Positions 25,460-34,239 of a stretch of 64,000 nt of DNA are shown here, piece by piece; positions within the stretch are counted from its first letter, which is position 1; every line of letters begins with the position of its first letter. A model generated the notes under the pieces. The model worked only from the letters and a program-made list of their open reading frames with translations. It was not told where the DNA came from and made no database searches. The DNA lies in the NCBI RefSeq assembly GCF_020034665.1, contig NZ_JAIQDI010000002.1, forward strand, positions 1,922,001 to 1,986,000, read 5' to 3'. Made by a program: the position numbers and the translations under genes. This DNA comes from Niabella beijingensis (GTDB lineage Bacteria > Bacteroidota > Bacteroidia > Chitinophagales > Chitinophagaceae).

Positions 25460-26092
25460 TTACCAGTATTTTTGTTCATCAGTACCGTACAGTTCCAGCA
25501 CCCTTTTGGTGTTGTTCTGTTTCTTAGCCCTCAAAATGCTTACGGAGATATTTTTGTTAGTGTAGTAGCGCACGAGGTTGTGGTAGTCCTTAACCTCTTT
25601 ATACACCTTGTCTATGATGTCCATGCGCTCTTTGTCATTGAGAGAAAGCCCGTTTTCGGTAACTATCTGTTTCAGTTCTTTTAGCAGCGCTGTGCTTTCG
25701 TTCAGTAAGATGGAATAACCATTGGCGATTGCCGACAATTCCTGCGGAGTGAAATTTGGGTCGTTCATCATCTTGCCGAAATTCTTCACGTACATTTCAG
25801 ACACGTCCCCAACCAGGATTACGGTTTGCTGCACTTTGCGGGCATCTTTCACCAAATTGTTTACGGCTTTCAGCTTATCGTAATATTCCTTGCCCTGCTC
25901 ATACACTTTCTTCACCTGCTCGAAGTTTTTAATCACGTTCGATACGGTGGAGGACGTTTGCACGATTTCGTTTGCGCTGTTGAGGATGCCGGAAATAAGG
26001 TTTCCGGGGTCGGTTACTACAAACTGCGCTTTAGCGGATGGTGCAACGGCAAGCATAATTGCCGTACACACCAGTAACATTGTTCTTTTCAT
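25460..26092 (-). CDS. traI: Conjugal transfer protein TraI (DUF4141)
   Basis: 210 aa with a clear signal peptide (MKRTMLLVCTAIMLAVAPSA, ending AKAQ) and a helical body, as in DUF4141/TraI, which resembles VirB5-type proteins. It precedes traJ. Confidence 0.87.
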   Translation of the reverse strand: MKRTMLLVCTAIMLAVAPSAKAQFVVTDPGNLISGILNSANEIVQTSSTVSNVIKNFEQVKKVYEQGKEYYDKLKAVNNLVKDARKVQQTVILVGDVSEMYVKNFGKMMNDPNFTPQELSAIANGYSILLNESTALLKELKQIVTENGLSLNDKERMDIIDKVYKEVKDYHNLVRYYTNKNISVSILRAKKQNNTKRVLELYGTDEQKYW

Positions 26093-26157
26093 TGTTTCTG
26101 ATTTTTTAAAATGATTAATAACTGTTTGCTTTTCTTTTTGCCTGTTGCAAAGGCTGC

Positions 26158-26373
26158 TTACATTCTCCGGCTCATTTTTTTGCTGGCTTCAGGAGGCTTT
26201 TTCTGTTGCAGTTCATTGAGCCGTGTAAAAAATCCCTGTATGCTTTGCGGTTTCGTGGCTGCGACTTCTTTACACAGCTTTGCGAAATCCTGCTCATCTT
26301 TGTTAGCGGGGTCGGCTTCAAAAATGAGCGCCTTGCTGCTGCCAATGGGCAGCGTTATTTTTTCTTTCCCCAT
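26158..26373 (-). CDS. Hypothetical protein between traG and traI
   Basis: 71 aa, soluble, Lys/Gln-rich, begins MGKEKITLPIGSSKALIF. It lies 20 bp after traG in the same direction. No known domain; probably an operon-specific small protein. Confidence 0.6.
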   Translation of the reverse strand: MGKEKITLPIGSSKALIFEADPANKDEQDFAKLCKEVAATKPQSIQGFFTRLNELQQKKPPEASKKMSRRM

Positions 26374-26393
26374 CTGTTTTTGATTTTTAAGAA

Positions 26394-28901
26394 TTAGTAA
26401 TTGTCCTGCTTCGATTTTCTTTCAAGAGCAATGCGCTTAATGGCTTGCTCCACATTGCCGTCTAATTCGTGAGCGAGCTGCATCACTTCGAGCTTTTCCG
26501 TTTCTTCCGTAGTGTATGCGAGATATTCCTGAAGCGATACCTCCGTAGCATATACGGCGGAATGCGTACCGCCCAATCCAATCCATACCTCTTTATAAAG
26601 CCTTGATGGGTCGTTGTTCATGTTGATAGAAAGCACCTGCGCTTTTTCCTTGTCAGTAAGTCCGAGCATCGCCTGGATGTCATCGAATTTGTTCATGTAC
26701 TTGCGCTGGTCTAAGAGGATTTTACAATCGCTGTTGTTTATGATGCTTTCCTTGACAATGGGCGACTGAATGATGTCGTCCACTTCCTGCGTTACGACAA
26801 TCGCCTCACCGAAGAATTTCCTCACCGTCTTAAACAGATACTTGATGTATTCTGCCATGCCCTCTTTCGCAATCGCCTTCCACGCTTCTTCAATCAAGAT
26901 GAGTTTGCGCACGCCTTTCAGCCTGCGCATCTTGTTGATGAAGACCTCCATAATGATGATGGTAACTATGGGAAAAAGTATCTTGTGGTCTTTTATCGCA
27001 TCAATCTCAAACACGATAAAGCGTTTGCTCAACAGGTCAAGTTGCTTGTCGGAATTGAGCAAATAATCATACTCCCCACCACGATAGTAAGGCTCCAATA
27101 CATTGAGGAAATTTGCGAGGTCAAAGTCTTTCTCCCTTACCTGCTTTTCTTCGAGAACATTGCGGTAGTCGCCTTTTACATACTCATAAAAACCGTTGAA
27201 CGAGGGGCGTTCATCCAATTGCTTAATGCGCTCGATGTAGCCGCTCACAGCGTTGGACAACGCCACTTCTTCCGAACGCCTGGGCGCTTCATCATCCCGT
27301 TTCCAAAGGGTGAGAATGAGTGTCTTGATGCTTTCCCTTTTCTCAATATCAAATACATTGTCATCTGTATAAAAAGGATTGAAAGCAATCGGGTTGTCTT
27401 CGGTGTAAGTGAAATAAACGCCGTCTTCGCCTTTTGTCTTTCCCTTAATCAATTCGCATAAACCCTGATAGGAATTACCTGTATCTACAAGCAGGACGTG
27501 TGCGCCCTGTTCGTAGTATTGCCTAACCATGTGGTTGGTGAAAAAAGATTTTCCCGAACCTGACGGGCCAAGTATGAACTTGTTCCGGTTCGTGATGATG
27601 CCCCGCTTCATGGGCAAGTCGGAAATATCCAAATGGATAGGCTTGCCCGTAAGCCTGTCCGCCATCTTAATACCAAAGTGCGATGGCGAGCTTTGGTAAT
27701 TGGTTTCTTCGGTGAAGAAACACAAAGCAGGTTCGATGAACGTGTAAAAACTTTCCTCACTCGGAAAGTCGCCAGCGTTGCCGGGCATTGCCGCCCAATA
27801 CAGCGTAGCAACGTCAATGGTATTGTGGCGTGGCTTGCACTCCATTAAAGAGAGTGCGCTGCCTGTATCATTCTTTAGCTGCTTTAATTCGTTCGGCTCG
27901 TCCGACCACGCCATTATGTTGAAGTGCGCCCGGATGGAAGACAAACCAAATGAATGCGCTTCGTTCAGGTACTTTTCAATCCATTCTTTGTTTATCTGAT
28001 TAGCCCGGCTGTACCTTGCCAGCGAGTGCATATTGCGTGCGGACTTTTCAAACTTGCGGAGGTTCTCATCGCTGTTATCCAAAAACAAATACTGGTTGTA
28101 AATGTGGTTGCAGCTAAGGAGCAGACCCACAGGAGCGGCAAAAGACAACAGGCAATCGCTTCTATCGGTTGATAGTTTTTCATACCTCGTATTAGCTGAT
28201 ACCGTTCCGGGCAAATCGTCCGTGTCCGAAAGCGTATGCAGACACAGGCGTTTGTTTCCGATACGCACATCTTCGCTGCCCAATGCTATGTCCTGCATAG
28301 CGGTTGTCGCTTCCCTCGACAGCGTAAAGTATTGCTCCAGCAATCCCTGTTTGTCGGCTGTACCGATAATGTCGTCTTCGCTAAGACGTTCCAGCTTTAC
28401 AAAACCGCTATCATTGATAATGCGCTCAAACTGCGCTACCGCCTCCATGAAGCGGCGAACGGCTTCTTTATCCCTTATCTCTTTAGGAATAAGAACGCCT
28501 TTACAAAGCGAACTAAAGTTGCTTTGCATCCGCATCCGTTCCTTTGTGGTCTTTGTAAGGAACAGGTAGCAGTAATGATTAAGAAAAGGGCGTTCGTTAA
28601 AATGCTGCTGGTAGGATTTTGCAAGAAAGCTCAATCCATCCTGCGCAATGTCCGGTGCATAATTTTCTTTAATGTACCAGTCCTGTTTGTGTACAATGGA
28701 GTAATCCGGTAATGTCTTGATAGCCTTGTGCCATGCGGAATGAATGGCATCGTATTCGGCAGAAGCTACCGTAAACAGTTCCGGTAAATGCACCTGAAAG
28801 CAAGCCGTAATGTCTGCATCTTTTGAAATGATGCAATTGTGTTCCACCGCCAGTAATGGAAACTTGCTTTCCAGCGTTGTGGCTTTTGCTGTGTTTCTCA
28901 T
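26394..28901 (-). CDS. traG: TraG, VirB4-like conjugation ATPase
   Basis: 835 aa. Walker A GPSGSGKSFF near residue 450 and Walker B LILIEEAW near 675 mark a VirB4-type ATPase that powers assembly of the mating channel at the inner membrane. Length and place (after traE and traF) fit CTnDOT TraG. Start overlaps traF end (28898-28901, ATGA-type). Confidence 0.95.
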   Translation of the reverse strand: MRNTAKATTLESKFPLLAVEHNCIISKDADITACFQVHLPELFTVASAEYDAIHSAWHKAIKTLPDYSIVHKQDWYIKENYAPDIAQDGLSFLAKSYQQHFNERPFLNHYCYLFLTKTTKERMRMQSNFSSLCKGVLIPKEIRDKEAVRRFMEAVAQFERIINDSGFVKLERLSEDDIIGTADKQGLLEQYFTLSREATTAMQDIALGSEDVRIGNKRLCLHTLSDTDDLPGTVSANTRYEKLSTDRSDCLLSFAAPVGLLLSCNHIYNQYLFLDNSDENLRKFEKSARNMHSLARYSRANQINKEWIEKYLNEAHSFGLSSIRAHFNIMAWSDEPNELKQLKNDTGSALSLMECKPRHNTIDVATLYWAAMPGNAGDFPSEESFYTFIEPALCFFTEETNYQSSPSHFGIKMADRLTGKPIHLDISDLPMKRGIITNRNKFILGPSGSGKSFFTNHMVRQYYEQGAHVLLVDTGNSYQGLCELIKGKTKGEDGVYFTYTEDNPIAFNPFYTDDNVFDIEKRESIKTLILTLWKRDDEAPRRSEEVALSNAVSGYIERIKQLDERPSFNGFYEYVKGDYRNVLEEKQVREKDFDLANFLNVLEPYYRGGEYDYLLNSDKQLDLLSKRFIVFEIDAIKDHKILFPIVTIIIMEVFINKMRRLKGVRKLILIEEAWKAIAKEGMAEYIKYLFKTVRKFFGEAIVVTQEVDDIIQSPIVKESIINNSDCKILLDQRKYMNKFDDIQAMLGLTDKEKAQVLSINMNNDPSRLYKEVWIGLGGTHSAVYATEVSLQEYLAYTTEETEKLEVMQLAHELDGNVEQAIKRIALERKSKQDNY

Positions 28902-29230
28902 AAGCCACTGGATTTAGGGGTGAACTTCAGATAGCGGTGTACAGCTTTGCGGCAGATGATATAACGGGGATGCTTTTTCTTTGCGCCCATCTTCATCAAT
29001 CCGTGTTCGCCATACTTTCCGTTAAGCGCAAATGTTTTCCATACAATGAGCGATGCGCCGCCAGCCCCGATGAACAGACACAGATAAGAGTTTGCGCCTG
29101 CCATGTACATTATCATTACGAGGATAAGCACACCGAGCAAGCCCCCGGCGAAAATGAACAGGTATTGCGCTTTCAGTCCTTTGAACTCTACTGTTCTTCC
29201 AATGCCTTTGTTGATGTTGTAATTACTCAT
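28898..29230 (-). CDS. traF: Conjugal transfer protein TraF (DUF4133)
   Basis: 110 aa with two adjacent membrane segments (LFIFAGGLLGVLILVMIMYM and SYLCLFIGAGGASLIVW), the VirB3-like layout of DUF4133. Coupled to traG by a 4-bp overlap. Confidence 0.9.
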   Translation of the reverse strand: MSNYNINKGIGRTVEFKGLKAQYLFIFAGGLLGVLILVMIMYMAGANSYLCLFIGAGGASLIVWKTFALNGKYGEHGLMKMGAKKKHPRYIICRKAVHRYLKFTPKSSGL

Positions 29231-29242
29231 AGGGCATTGGAT

Positions 29243-29548
29243 TTACAGGAAGAATGAACGAAGAATAGTAGCGGCAACAATTAAGAAGATACACGCACCG
29301 AACCAGCTCGCCGCCGTTTTGCTTGTGTCAGGGTCGCCACTGCTGAATTTGTTGTAAACTTTCACACCCCCGATTAAGCCGACCACAGCCCCAATCGCAT
29401 AGATTAATTTGGTGGCGGGGTCGAAATAAGATGTTACCATTTGCGTGGCTTCACTAATTCCTGCGCCTCCGTTTCCCTGTGCGAACACGCCAAATGCCGA
29501 GAGCAATGCAACGCCCGTCAGCAATACTTTTTTACTTTGTTTTTCCAT
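29243..29548 (-). CDS. traE: Conjugal transfer protein TraE (DUF4134)
   Basis: 101 aa with a signal-like N-terminus (VLLTGVALLSAFGVFAQ) and two further membrane segments, a VirB2/pilin-like DUF4134 arrangement. First gene after the internal terminator at 29,695, so the main tra operon probably starts just upstream. Confidence 0.9.
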   Translation of the reverse strand: MEKQSKKVLLTGVALLSAFGVFAQGNGGAGISEATQMVTSYFDPATKLIYAIGAVVGLIGGVKVYNKFSSGDPDTSKTAASWFGACIFLIVAATILRSFFL

Positions 29549-29694
29549 AATTAAACTGAATTGTTTTTGTTACTATTTGCCCGCACCTTGCGAGCGTTCG
29601 GGGCAAAAGTGTCATGGAAAACAAGGCACGATAATGATGTGTCTTTCGCTGGAATTACTTGGCAGTAAGTGGCATTGCTAATGTGTAAAGGGCA

Positions 29695-29729
29695 TAAAAA
29701 AAGCGTCAAACTTTTTGTGTTTAACGCTT
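29695..29729 (-). terminator. Intrinsic terminator inside the tra region
   Basis: Arms 29701-29711 (AAGCGTCAAAC) and 29719-29729 (GTTTAACGCTT) pair with one G-T wobble; on the minus strand the stem is followed by a run of eight T. It ends the traA-traB-traD transcript before traE. Confidence 0.75.
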
Positions 29730-29802
29730 CATTATTTTTAGCGATACGCTTTTATTCTCTCATCATCTTTCAATACAAAAAAAACAAAGGGAAGCTGTCT
29801 TA

Positions 29803-30438
29803 TCAGACAAACTCCCCTATGTCGAAACCCTCCAAACTACTATTCCGCAAAGTGGAAGAACTGAAATCCGTTCCGGCGGAGAGGCTCTTATCCAACAACG
29901 CTGCTATCTTCTGCGAAGCCCCTTCCATTGAGTTTTCAAGCAAGCTGAACAATTCGGTTCCCTGTATGCGCTGAACTATATTTGCCGCTTTTTTCTGTAA
30001 CGCAGGTTCCAGCACATCTTGCTGTAACAATGCCCCAACGGTACTTAGTTCATCAAAGGTAACCCCCGTAGCAAACCCATTGTCGCCGCTCTCATCCCCA
30101 TATCCGTTCCATTCTTCTTCCTTGTCTTCCAAATCGGGTACACTCCCGAAAACTTCATCCAATTCTTCCTGCGGAATTTCCCTTTCAAAACCTGTTGCTT
30201 TGGTTTCTGCTTCAAAATTATCAGGTGTATGGTCGCTTTTATTTATTTGGCGTTTGGAGGCATTCATTGGCAGTGTGTGGCGTTCCACTGGTTTAGGCTG
30301 CCCCATAATATCCGGCAGGTCGGGCATTATTTTGTTTTCCTGCTTTTGCTGCCTGCGCACTGGCTTATAGATAACCAGCTTGTCTTTTAGCAAAAGGATA
30401 ATAACAATAAGCAAACAGATAACAATTATTATTTCCAT
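29803..30438 (-). CDS. TraD-like conjugal transfer protein (tentative)
   Basis: 211 aa with an N-terminal membrane segment (MEIIIVICLLIVIILLL) and a polar, acidic body. Position after the ParA and DUF3408 genes fits the protein called TraD in Bacteroidota elements. The name rests on position and topology. Confidence 0.55.
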   Translation of the reverse strand: MEIIIVICLLIVIILLLKDKLVIYKPVRRQQKQENKIMPDLPDIMGQPKPVERHTLPMNASKRQINKSDHTPDNFEAETKATGFEREIPQEELDEVFGSVPDLEDKEEEWNGYGDESGDNGFATGVTFDELSTVGALLQQDVLEPALQKKAANIVQRIQGTELFSLLENSMEGASQKIAALLDKSLSAGTDFSSSTLRNSSLEGFDIGEFV

Positions 30439-30446
30439 AGCGATGC

Positions 30447-30869
30447 TTATAAAATGGGTTTATACTTTTCATTGAAACTTTTGGTGATGTCTTCGCCAAA
30501 TTCCTGAAAGTGGTATTCCAGCAGGTTATCGAGATAGGCATATATCGTAATCTTGTCTTCGCCAATGACCTGCACAATGCGGGATAGCCGTTCGTGAAAA
30601 TCGGGGCGTATGTACACCGATTTCCCGTTACGGGCGTTGGTTTCCGCTCTTTTGAAAAACAGCTTTTCATAATCCGCTTCATTCACTTTTTTAGAACGGC
30701 TCCGTTCCCTGCTTACTGGTTTTTCCGGTTCCTTTTCCGGCTCCGGTTTTTGGGGCGGTTCAGGCGGTACATTCAAGCCGTCCTTTTTCACGCCATCGGC
30801 AATAATATTCATCAAAAATTCTTCGTCTATTTCCTCCGGCTTGCTTTTCTTTTTTTGTTCGTTTTCCAT
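30447..30869 (-). CDS. DUF3408 conjugal transfer protein (TraB-like)
   Basis: 140 aa: a charged Pro/Glu/Lys-rich N-terminal half followed by a DUF3408-like domain (KSVYIRPDFHERLSRIVQ), possibly a ribbon-helix-helix type DNA-binding fold. Between the ParA protein and the TraD-like gene. May help locate the element or regulate transfer. Confidence 0.75.
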   Translation of the reverse strand: MENEQKKKSKPEEIDEEFLMNIIADGVKKDGLNVPPEPPQKPEPEKEPEKPVSRERSRSKKVNEADYEKLFFKRAETNARNGKSVYIRPDFHERLSRIVQVIGEDKITIYAYLDNLLEYHFQEFGEDITKSFNEKYKPIL

Positions 30870-30875
30870 ACAGCT

Positions 30876-31643
30876 TTACAATTTCACGGTTCTTAAAAAT
30901 TCTTCCATAAACAAGTCCAGCCGGCAGGCTTTCATCAGCCGCTCATCGGCAGGTAGCAAGGTGGAACGGAAAACGGTTTTGGCATCGGCTTCCCCCTCTT
31001 TGCGGAAACGCTTGCTATCTGTAATGCTGGTGCGCATCAGGTGAATGCCCAGGCTGCTGATTAAATCTTCATAGATGCCGTACAGCCCCGATTTCTCCCT
31101 GCCATCCACCTGGTTCCAGAACAGGTTAATGCTTTGGATAGCCGTTACCCCGTGCCTGCGGATAACATCGTTCAATACCTGCGTAAAAATCAACGTGCTT
31201 TCCATAACCACACGGTCTGCAATAATGGGCGTAAAGATGTGGTGCATACCCGCCAGCGTTTTCAATATCCCTGCGGAATTAACCGTTCCTGGCAGGTCGA
31301 AGAAAACCACGTCCACCGCAACGGGAGAAGATTGCAGGAATTGCCCCACCGCATCCAGCACACCGTCTGCCCGGTGCTGCATAACCGGGTAGGCTTTTTT
31401 GTTGATGCTCGTAAATTGCTTATGAGCCATTCTCTTGTACACCTCATTGCCCATGATGCTGCTCTTATCCCTTGCCCTCATCTGCATTAAGCTGTGTTGC
31501 GGAAAATCGCAGTCGAAGACCGCAACATTATATCCGAGCCGATAATGAAGAAGACTGGCAACAAGCGTGGTAAAGGTGCTTTTACCTACACCTCCCTTTT
31601 GGGAGGAAAAGGCAATAAACAATGGTTGTTTCTTTGTGTCCAT
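30876..31643 (-). CDS. traA: TraA, ParA-family ATPase
   Basis: About 255 aa from MDTKKQPLF (an ATG 6 bp earlier is also possible). Deviant Walker A KGGVGKST near residue 18 and a later FFDLPGTVNSAGIL define a ParA/MinD ATPase. In CTnDOT-like elements such a gene heads the tra operon. It may position the ICE or its transfer machinery, with the repeat-rich region upstream as a possible binding site. Confidence 0.88.
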   Translation of the reverse strand: MDTKKQPLFIAFSSQKGGVGKSTFTTLVASLLHYRLGYNVAVFDCDFPQHSLMQMRARDKSSIMGNEVYKRMAHKQFTSINKKAYPVMQHRADGVLDAVGQFLQSSPVAVDVVFFDLPGTVNSAGILKTLAGMHHIFTPIIADRVVMESTLIFTQVLNDVIRRHGVTAIQSINLFWNQVDGREKSGLYGIYEDLISSLGIHLMRTSITDSKRFRKEGEADAKTVFRSTLLPADERLMKACRLDLFMEEFLRTVKL

Positions 31644-31649
31644 CTGCAT

Positions 31650-32175
31650 AGCTGCTTTTAATTGTTCATGTATTTATATATCGCTGTACCCTTATAGCTG
31701 TTTACCTAAGTATGTGCAGTGATGCAAAAGCGCATCTGCACATTTTTATATACAGGCTTTTGTATGCAGGCATTCCTATAAAAGCATACATCCTGTTTGA
31801 TGACTGTAACTGTATATAGCTGTATGCGTGAAAATGCAGTCGTACATTTTTATCTGTTTACATACAAGGCTGCTCATATCATTTTATACACGCCTGCCTA
31901 ATCCTATACATCATTACTTACCTGCTTAACTGCCTGCATATATGCGTAGCTATGCAGCCACGTTTGTACATACTTATTCAGTTAATGCGGGATGCCAGTA
32001 CAAAGGAATGCAGATAGATACCTGCTTTCCTGATGCTGTCCTGTTTTGGCGTTCTGTGGCAGTCTTTGGCAGTGTGCTACACTGCAATGCTTTGGGAAAG
32101 CTGCGCTTATTTTGTAACGGCTCCCATATAAAAAGGTGAATGGAAAAATCATTACATGATACAGGCAACAGGTGG
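31650..32175. other. Noncoding region rich in short inverted repeats upstream of traA
   Basis: No gene seen. It contains a hairpin at 31713-31742 (TGTGCAG..ATGC / GCATCTGCACA), TGTATGC/GCATACA arms around 31,770-31,800, CTGCAT/ATGCAG near 31,940, and several TATAGCTGT and ACATTTTTAT copies. Divergent to mobA, it probably contains the traA promoter and perhaps a partition site (inference). Confidence 0.5.
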
Positions 32176-32198
32176 AACGGCTTTAAGCCGTTTTTTTC
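32176..32198 (+). terminator. Intrinsic terminator
   Basis: AACGGCTT (32176-32183) / AAGCCGTT (32185-32192) followed by a T run. No clear gene ends just before it on the plus strand; it may shield the mob operon from upstream transcription. Confidence 0.6.
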
Positions 32199-32208
32199 TG
32201 CTATATCT

Positions 32209-32301
32209 AATCCCGCCCAAGCGGGATTTTCTGTTCACCCGAACAGAGCAAGTTGTGTTTTGAGGCACTCGGAACGCATTCCGTGCCTCAAAACAACTTG
32301 C
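32209..32301. other. Candidate origin of transfer (oriT)
   Basis: Three consecutive dyads just before the mob genes: AATCCCGC/GCGGGATT (32209-32228), CTGTTC/GAACAG (32231-32246), and a 19-bp repeat with a 2-nt bulge (arms 32248-32268 and 32283-32301, GTTTTGAGGCAC/GTGCCTCAAAAC plus GCAAGTT/AACTTGC) around an inner GGAA/TTCC stem. Position 66 bp before the relaxase operon fits oriT. The nick site is not known. Confidence 0.6.
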
Positions 32302-32366
32302 CCTTGCAGGGGGCTTTAAAAACACCCTCCGAAGTCGGGGTTTTGTTGAATTAAAATGGATTGGTG

Positions 32367-32810
32367 ATGAGTGAACAGCAGAAAAAGAAACAGCACAAAG
32401 GTGGGCGCAACCCTAAAGCAAACCCAAGCATCCACCGTTACGTTTTCCGTCTTACAGACGAGGAAAACGCCAAATTCCTTTCGCTTTTTGAAGTATCGGG
32501 AGCGGATAACAAAGCACAGTTTGTTACCTCCTTATTGTTTAGCAAGCCGATTAAAAGCGTAAAAGTGGATATGGCTGCAATGGATTATTACACCCGGCTA
32601 ACTGCTCTTTTCGGTCAGTTCAGGGCAGTTGGTGTAAACTATAATCAGGTTGTAAAAATATTATACCGCAATTTTTCGGAAAAGAAAGCCGCCGCCTATC
32701 TCTTTAAGCTGGAAAAACAAACGGCAGCGTTGGCGAAATTATGCCGTGATATTGTGGAATTGACAAAGGAGTTTGAAGCCAAACACCTGGGCAAAAGCGG
32801 TGGAAAATGA
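32367..32810 (+). CDS. mobA: Mobilization protein MobA (relaxosome accessory)
   Basis: 147 aa from ATG 32367 (MSEQQKKKQHKGGRNPK); an upstream TTG is possible. The basic start followed by HRYVFRLTDEENAKF and a helical body matches relaxosome accessory proteins of Bacteroidota. It likely binds oriT. Overlaps mobB by 4 bp. Confidence 0.85.
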   Translation: MSEQQKKKQHKGGRNPKANPSIHRYVFRLTDEENAKFLSLFEVSGADNKAQFVTSLLFSKPIKSVKVDMAAMDYYTRLTALFGQFRAVGVNYNQVVKILYRNFSEKKAAAYLFKLEKQTAALAKLCRDIVELTKEFEAKHLGKSGGK

Positions 32811-34114
32811 TAGCTAAAATTGGGCATGGGGCTAACATGACAGGCGCACTTTCTTACAACCAGCTTAAAGTGGATAAGGAAAACGGGCAGGTTTTGGACA
32901 CCCAAAAGATTATAGAAACACCGGACGGCAGTTATACGGTAGCGCAGTTATACCGTTCTTTTGAACCTTACCTTATAGCAAATAAAAGAACGGAAAAGCC
33001 CGTATTGCATATATCGCTCAATCCCGACCCCGGCGATAAGGTAACGGATGAAAACTTTAGGCAGATTGCCAAAGACTATATGGAGCGCATGGGCTACGGC
33101 GAACAGCCGTATATCGTCTTTAAGCATACCGATATTGAGCGCACCCATATTCATATTGTATCTACCAACGTTGACCGTTACGGTGTAAAAATACCTGATG
33201 CGTTTGAGAAGCTGCGCTCAATGGATGCTTGCAGGGCGTTGGAACAAAAGTACAACCTGATACCCGCCACCGAAAAGCAGCGCACCGGGAATGAGCGGGT
33301 ATTTCGCCCGGTGGATTACAGAGCCGGGGATATTAAAAGCCAGATTGCATCAGTTGTAAGATACCTGCCTAAGCATTACCAATATGCCAGCTTCGGAGCG
33401 TACAATGCTTTATTGTCGCTTTTTAATATTACTGCTGAAGAAGTGAAAGGGGAACTACACGGGCAGCCCAAAAACGGGCTGGTATATTTTGCTTTGAATG
33501 CGCAGGGAGAAAAAGCCAGCAACCCTTTTAAGGCATCCCGCTTTGGCAAACACGCAGGGCTGGAGGAATTGCAAAAGCACTTTGTACAGGCTAAGGAGCA
33601 AATGAAAAAAGACCCCACAAGAGCCATTCTCAAAAATACGGTTGAAGCAACCATGCACATTACCACTGGTGAAGCGGATTTTAAAAAGCAACTGGTTGAG
33701 CAGGGCATCAATACCGTTGTACGCCGCACTGATGAGGGGCGTATATACGGCATCACTTTTATAGACCATGAAAGCCGTACCGTTTGGAACGGTTCAGCCT
33801 TAGATAAAAATCTTGCTGCCAATGTATTTAATGATTTGTGGAAAGGACAGGCAGTTGAGCAGCGCAATGATGCCGACCGTACCGTATTGCCCACTAACAC
33901 AGGCAAAGGCATGGCTGATGAAAAGGAAGAAACGCACGAGCTATTTGATTTCCTGCATAAAGAGCAACCTGATTATGCTACTGATGATGTTGGACTGATA
34001 AACGGATTGGGCGGGTTGCTACCGGAGGCGCAGGGCGAGGATTACGAGGAACAGGCTTTTGCCAACCGGATGAAGAAAAAGAGAACACGCAAAAGACCAG
34101 GAAGACAGCGATAA
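32807..34114 (+). CDS. mobB: Relaxase MobB
   Basis: 435 aa. The relaxase metal-binding motif HTDIERTHIHIVS (HxH with a preceding His) lies near residue 100, and MTGALSYNQ at the N-terminus resembles the motif I region with its tyrosine. It nicks oriT and stays bound to the transferred strand. Start overlaps mobA; the C-terminal tail is basic (KKKRTRKRPGRQR). Confidence 0.92.
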   Translation: MIAKIGHGANMTGALSYNQLKVDKENGQVLDTQKIIETPDGSYTVAQLYRSFEPYLIANKRTEKPVLHISLNPDPGDKVTDENFRQIAKDYMERMGYGEQPYIVFKHTDIERTHIHIVSTNVDRYGVKIPDAFEKLRSMDACRALEQKYNLIPATEKQRTGNERVFRPVDYRAGDIKSQIASVVRYLPKHYQYASFGAYNALLSLFNITAEEVKGELHGQPKNGLVYFALNAQGEKASNPFKASRFGKHAGLEELQKHFVQAKEQMKKDPTRAILKNTVEATMHITTGEADFKKQLVEQGINTVVRRTDEGRIYGITFIDHESRTVWNGSALDKNLAANVFNDLWKGQAVEQRNDADRTVLPTNTGKGMADEKEETHELFDFLHKEQPDYATDDVGLINGLGGLLPEAQGEDYEEQAFANRMKKKRTRKRPGRQR

Positions 34115-34239
34115 ATTTTCGTCGTTGCATAACAGAACCACACCCAAGCCAAACAACGCCACAAAAAGCCATTTACCTACGCTTTTGGTAAGCCGACATT
34201 CATAGCTTCTACACTTGCATCACATCAATTTTTTGAAGT

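Noticed and set aside
31942..32168. Small frames in the repeat-rich region upstream of mobA
   Set aside because: Their composition follows the repeats; no start signal or conserved motif is seen.
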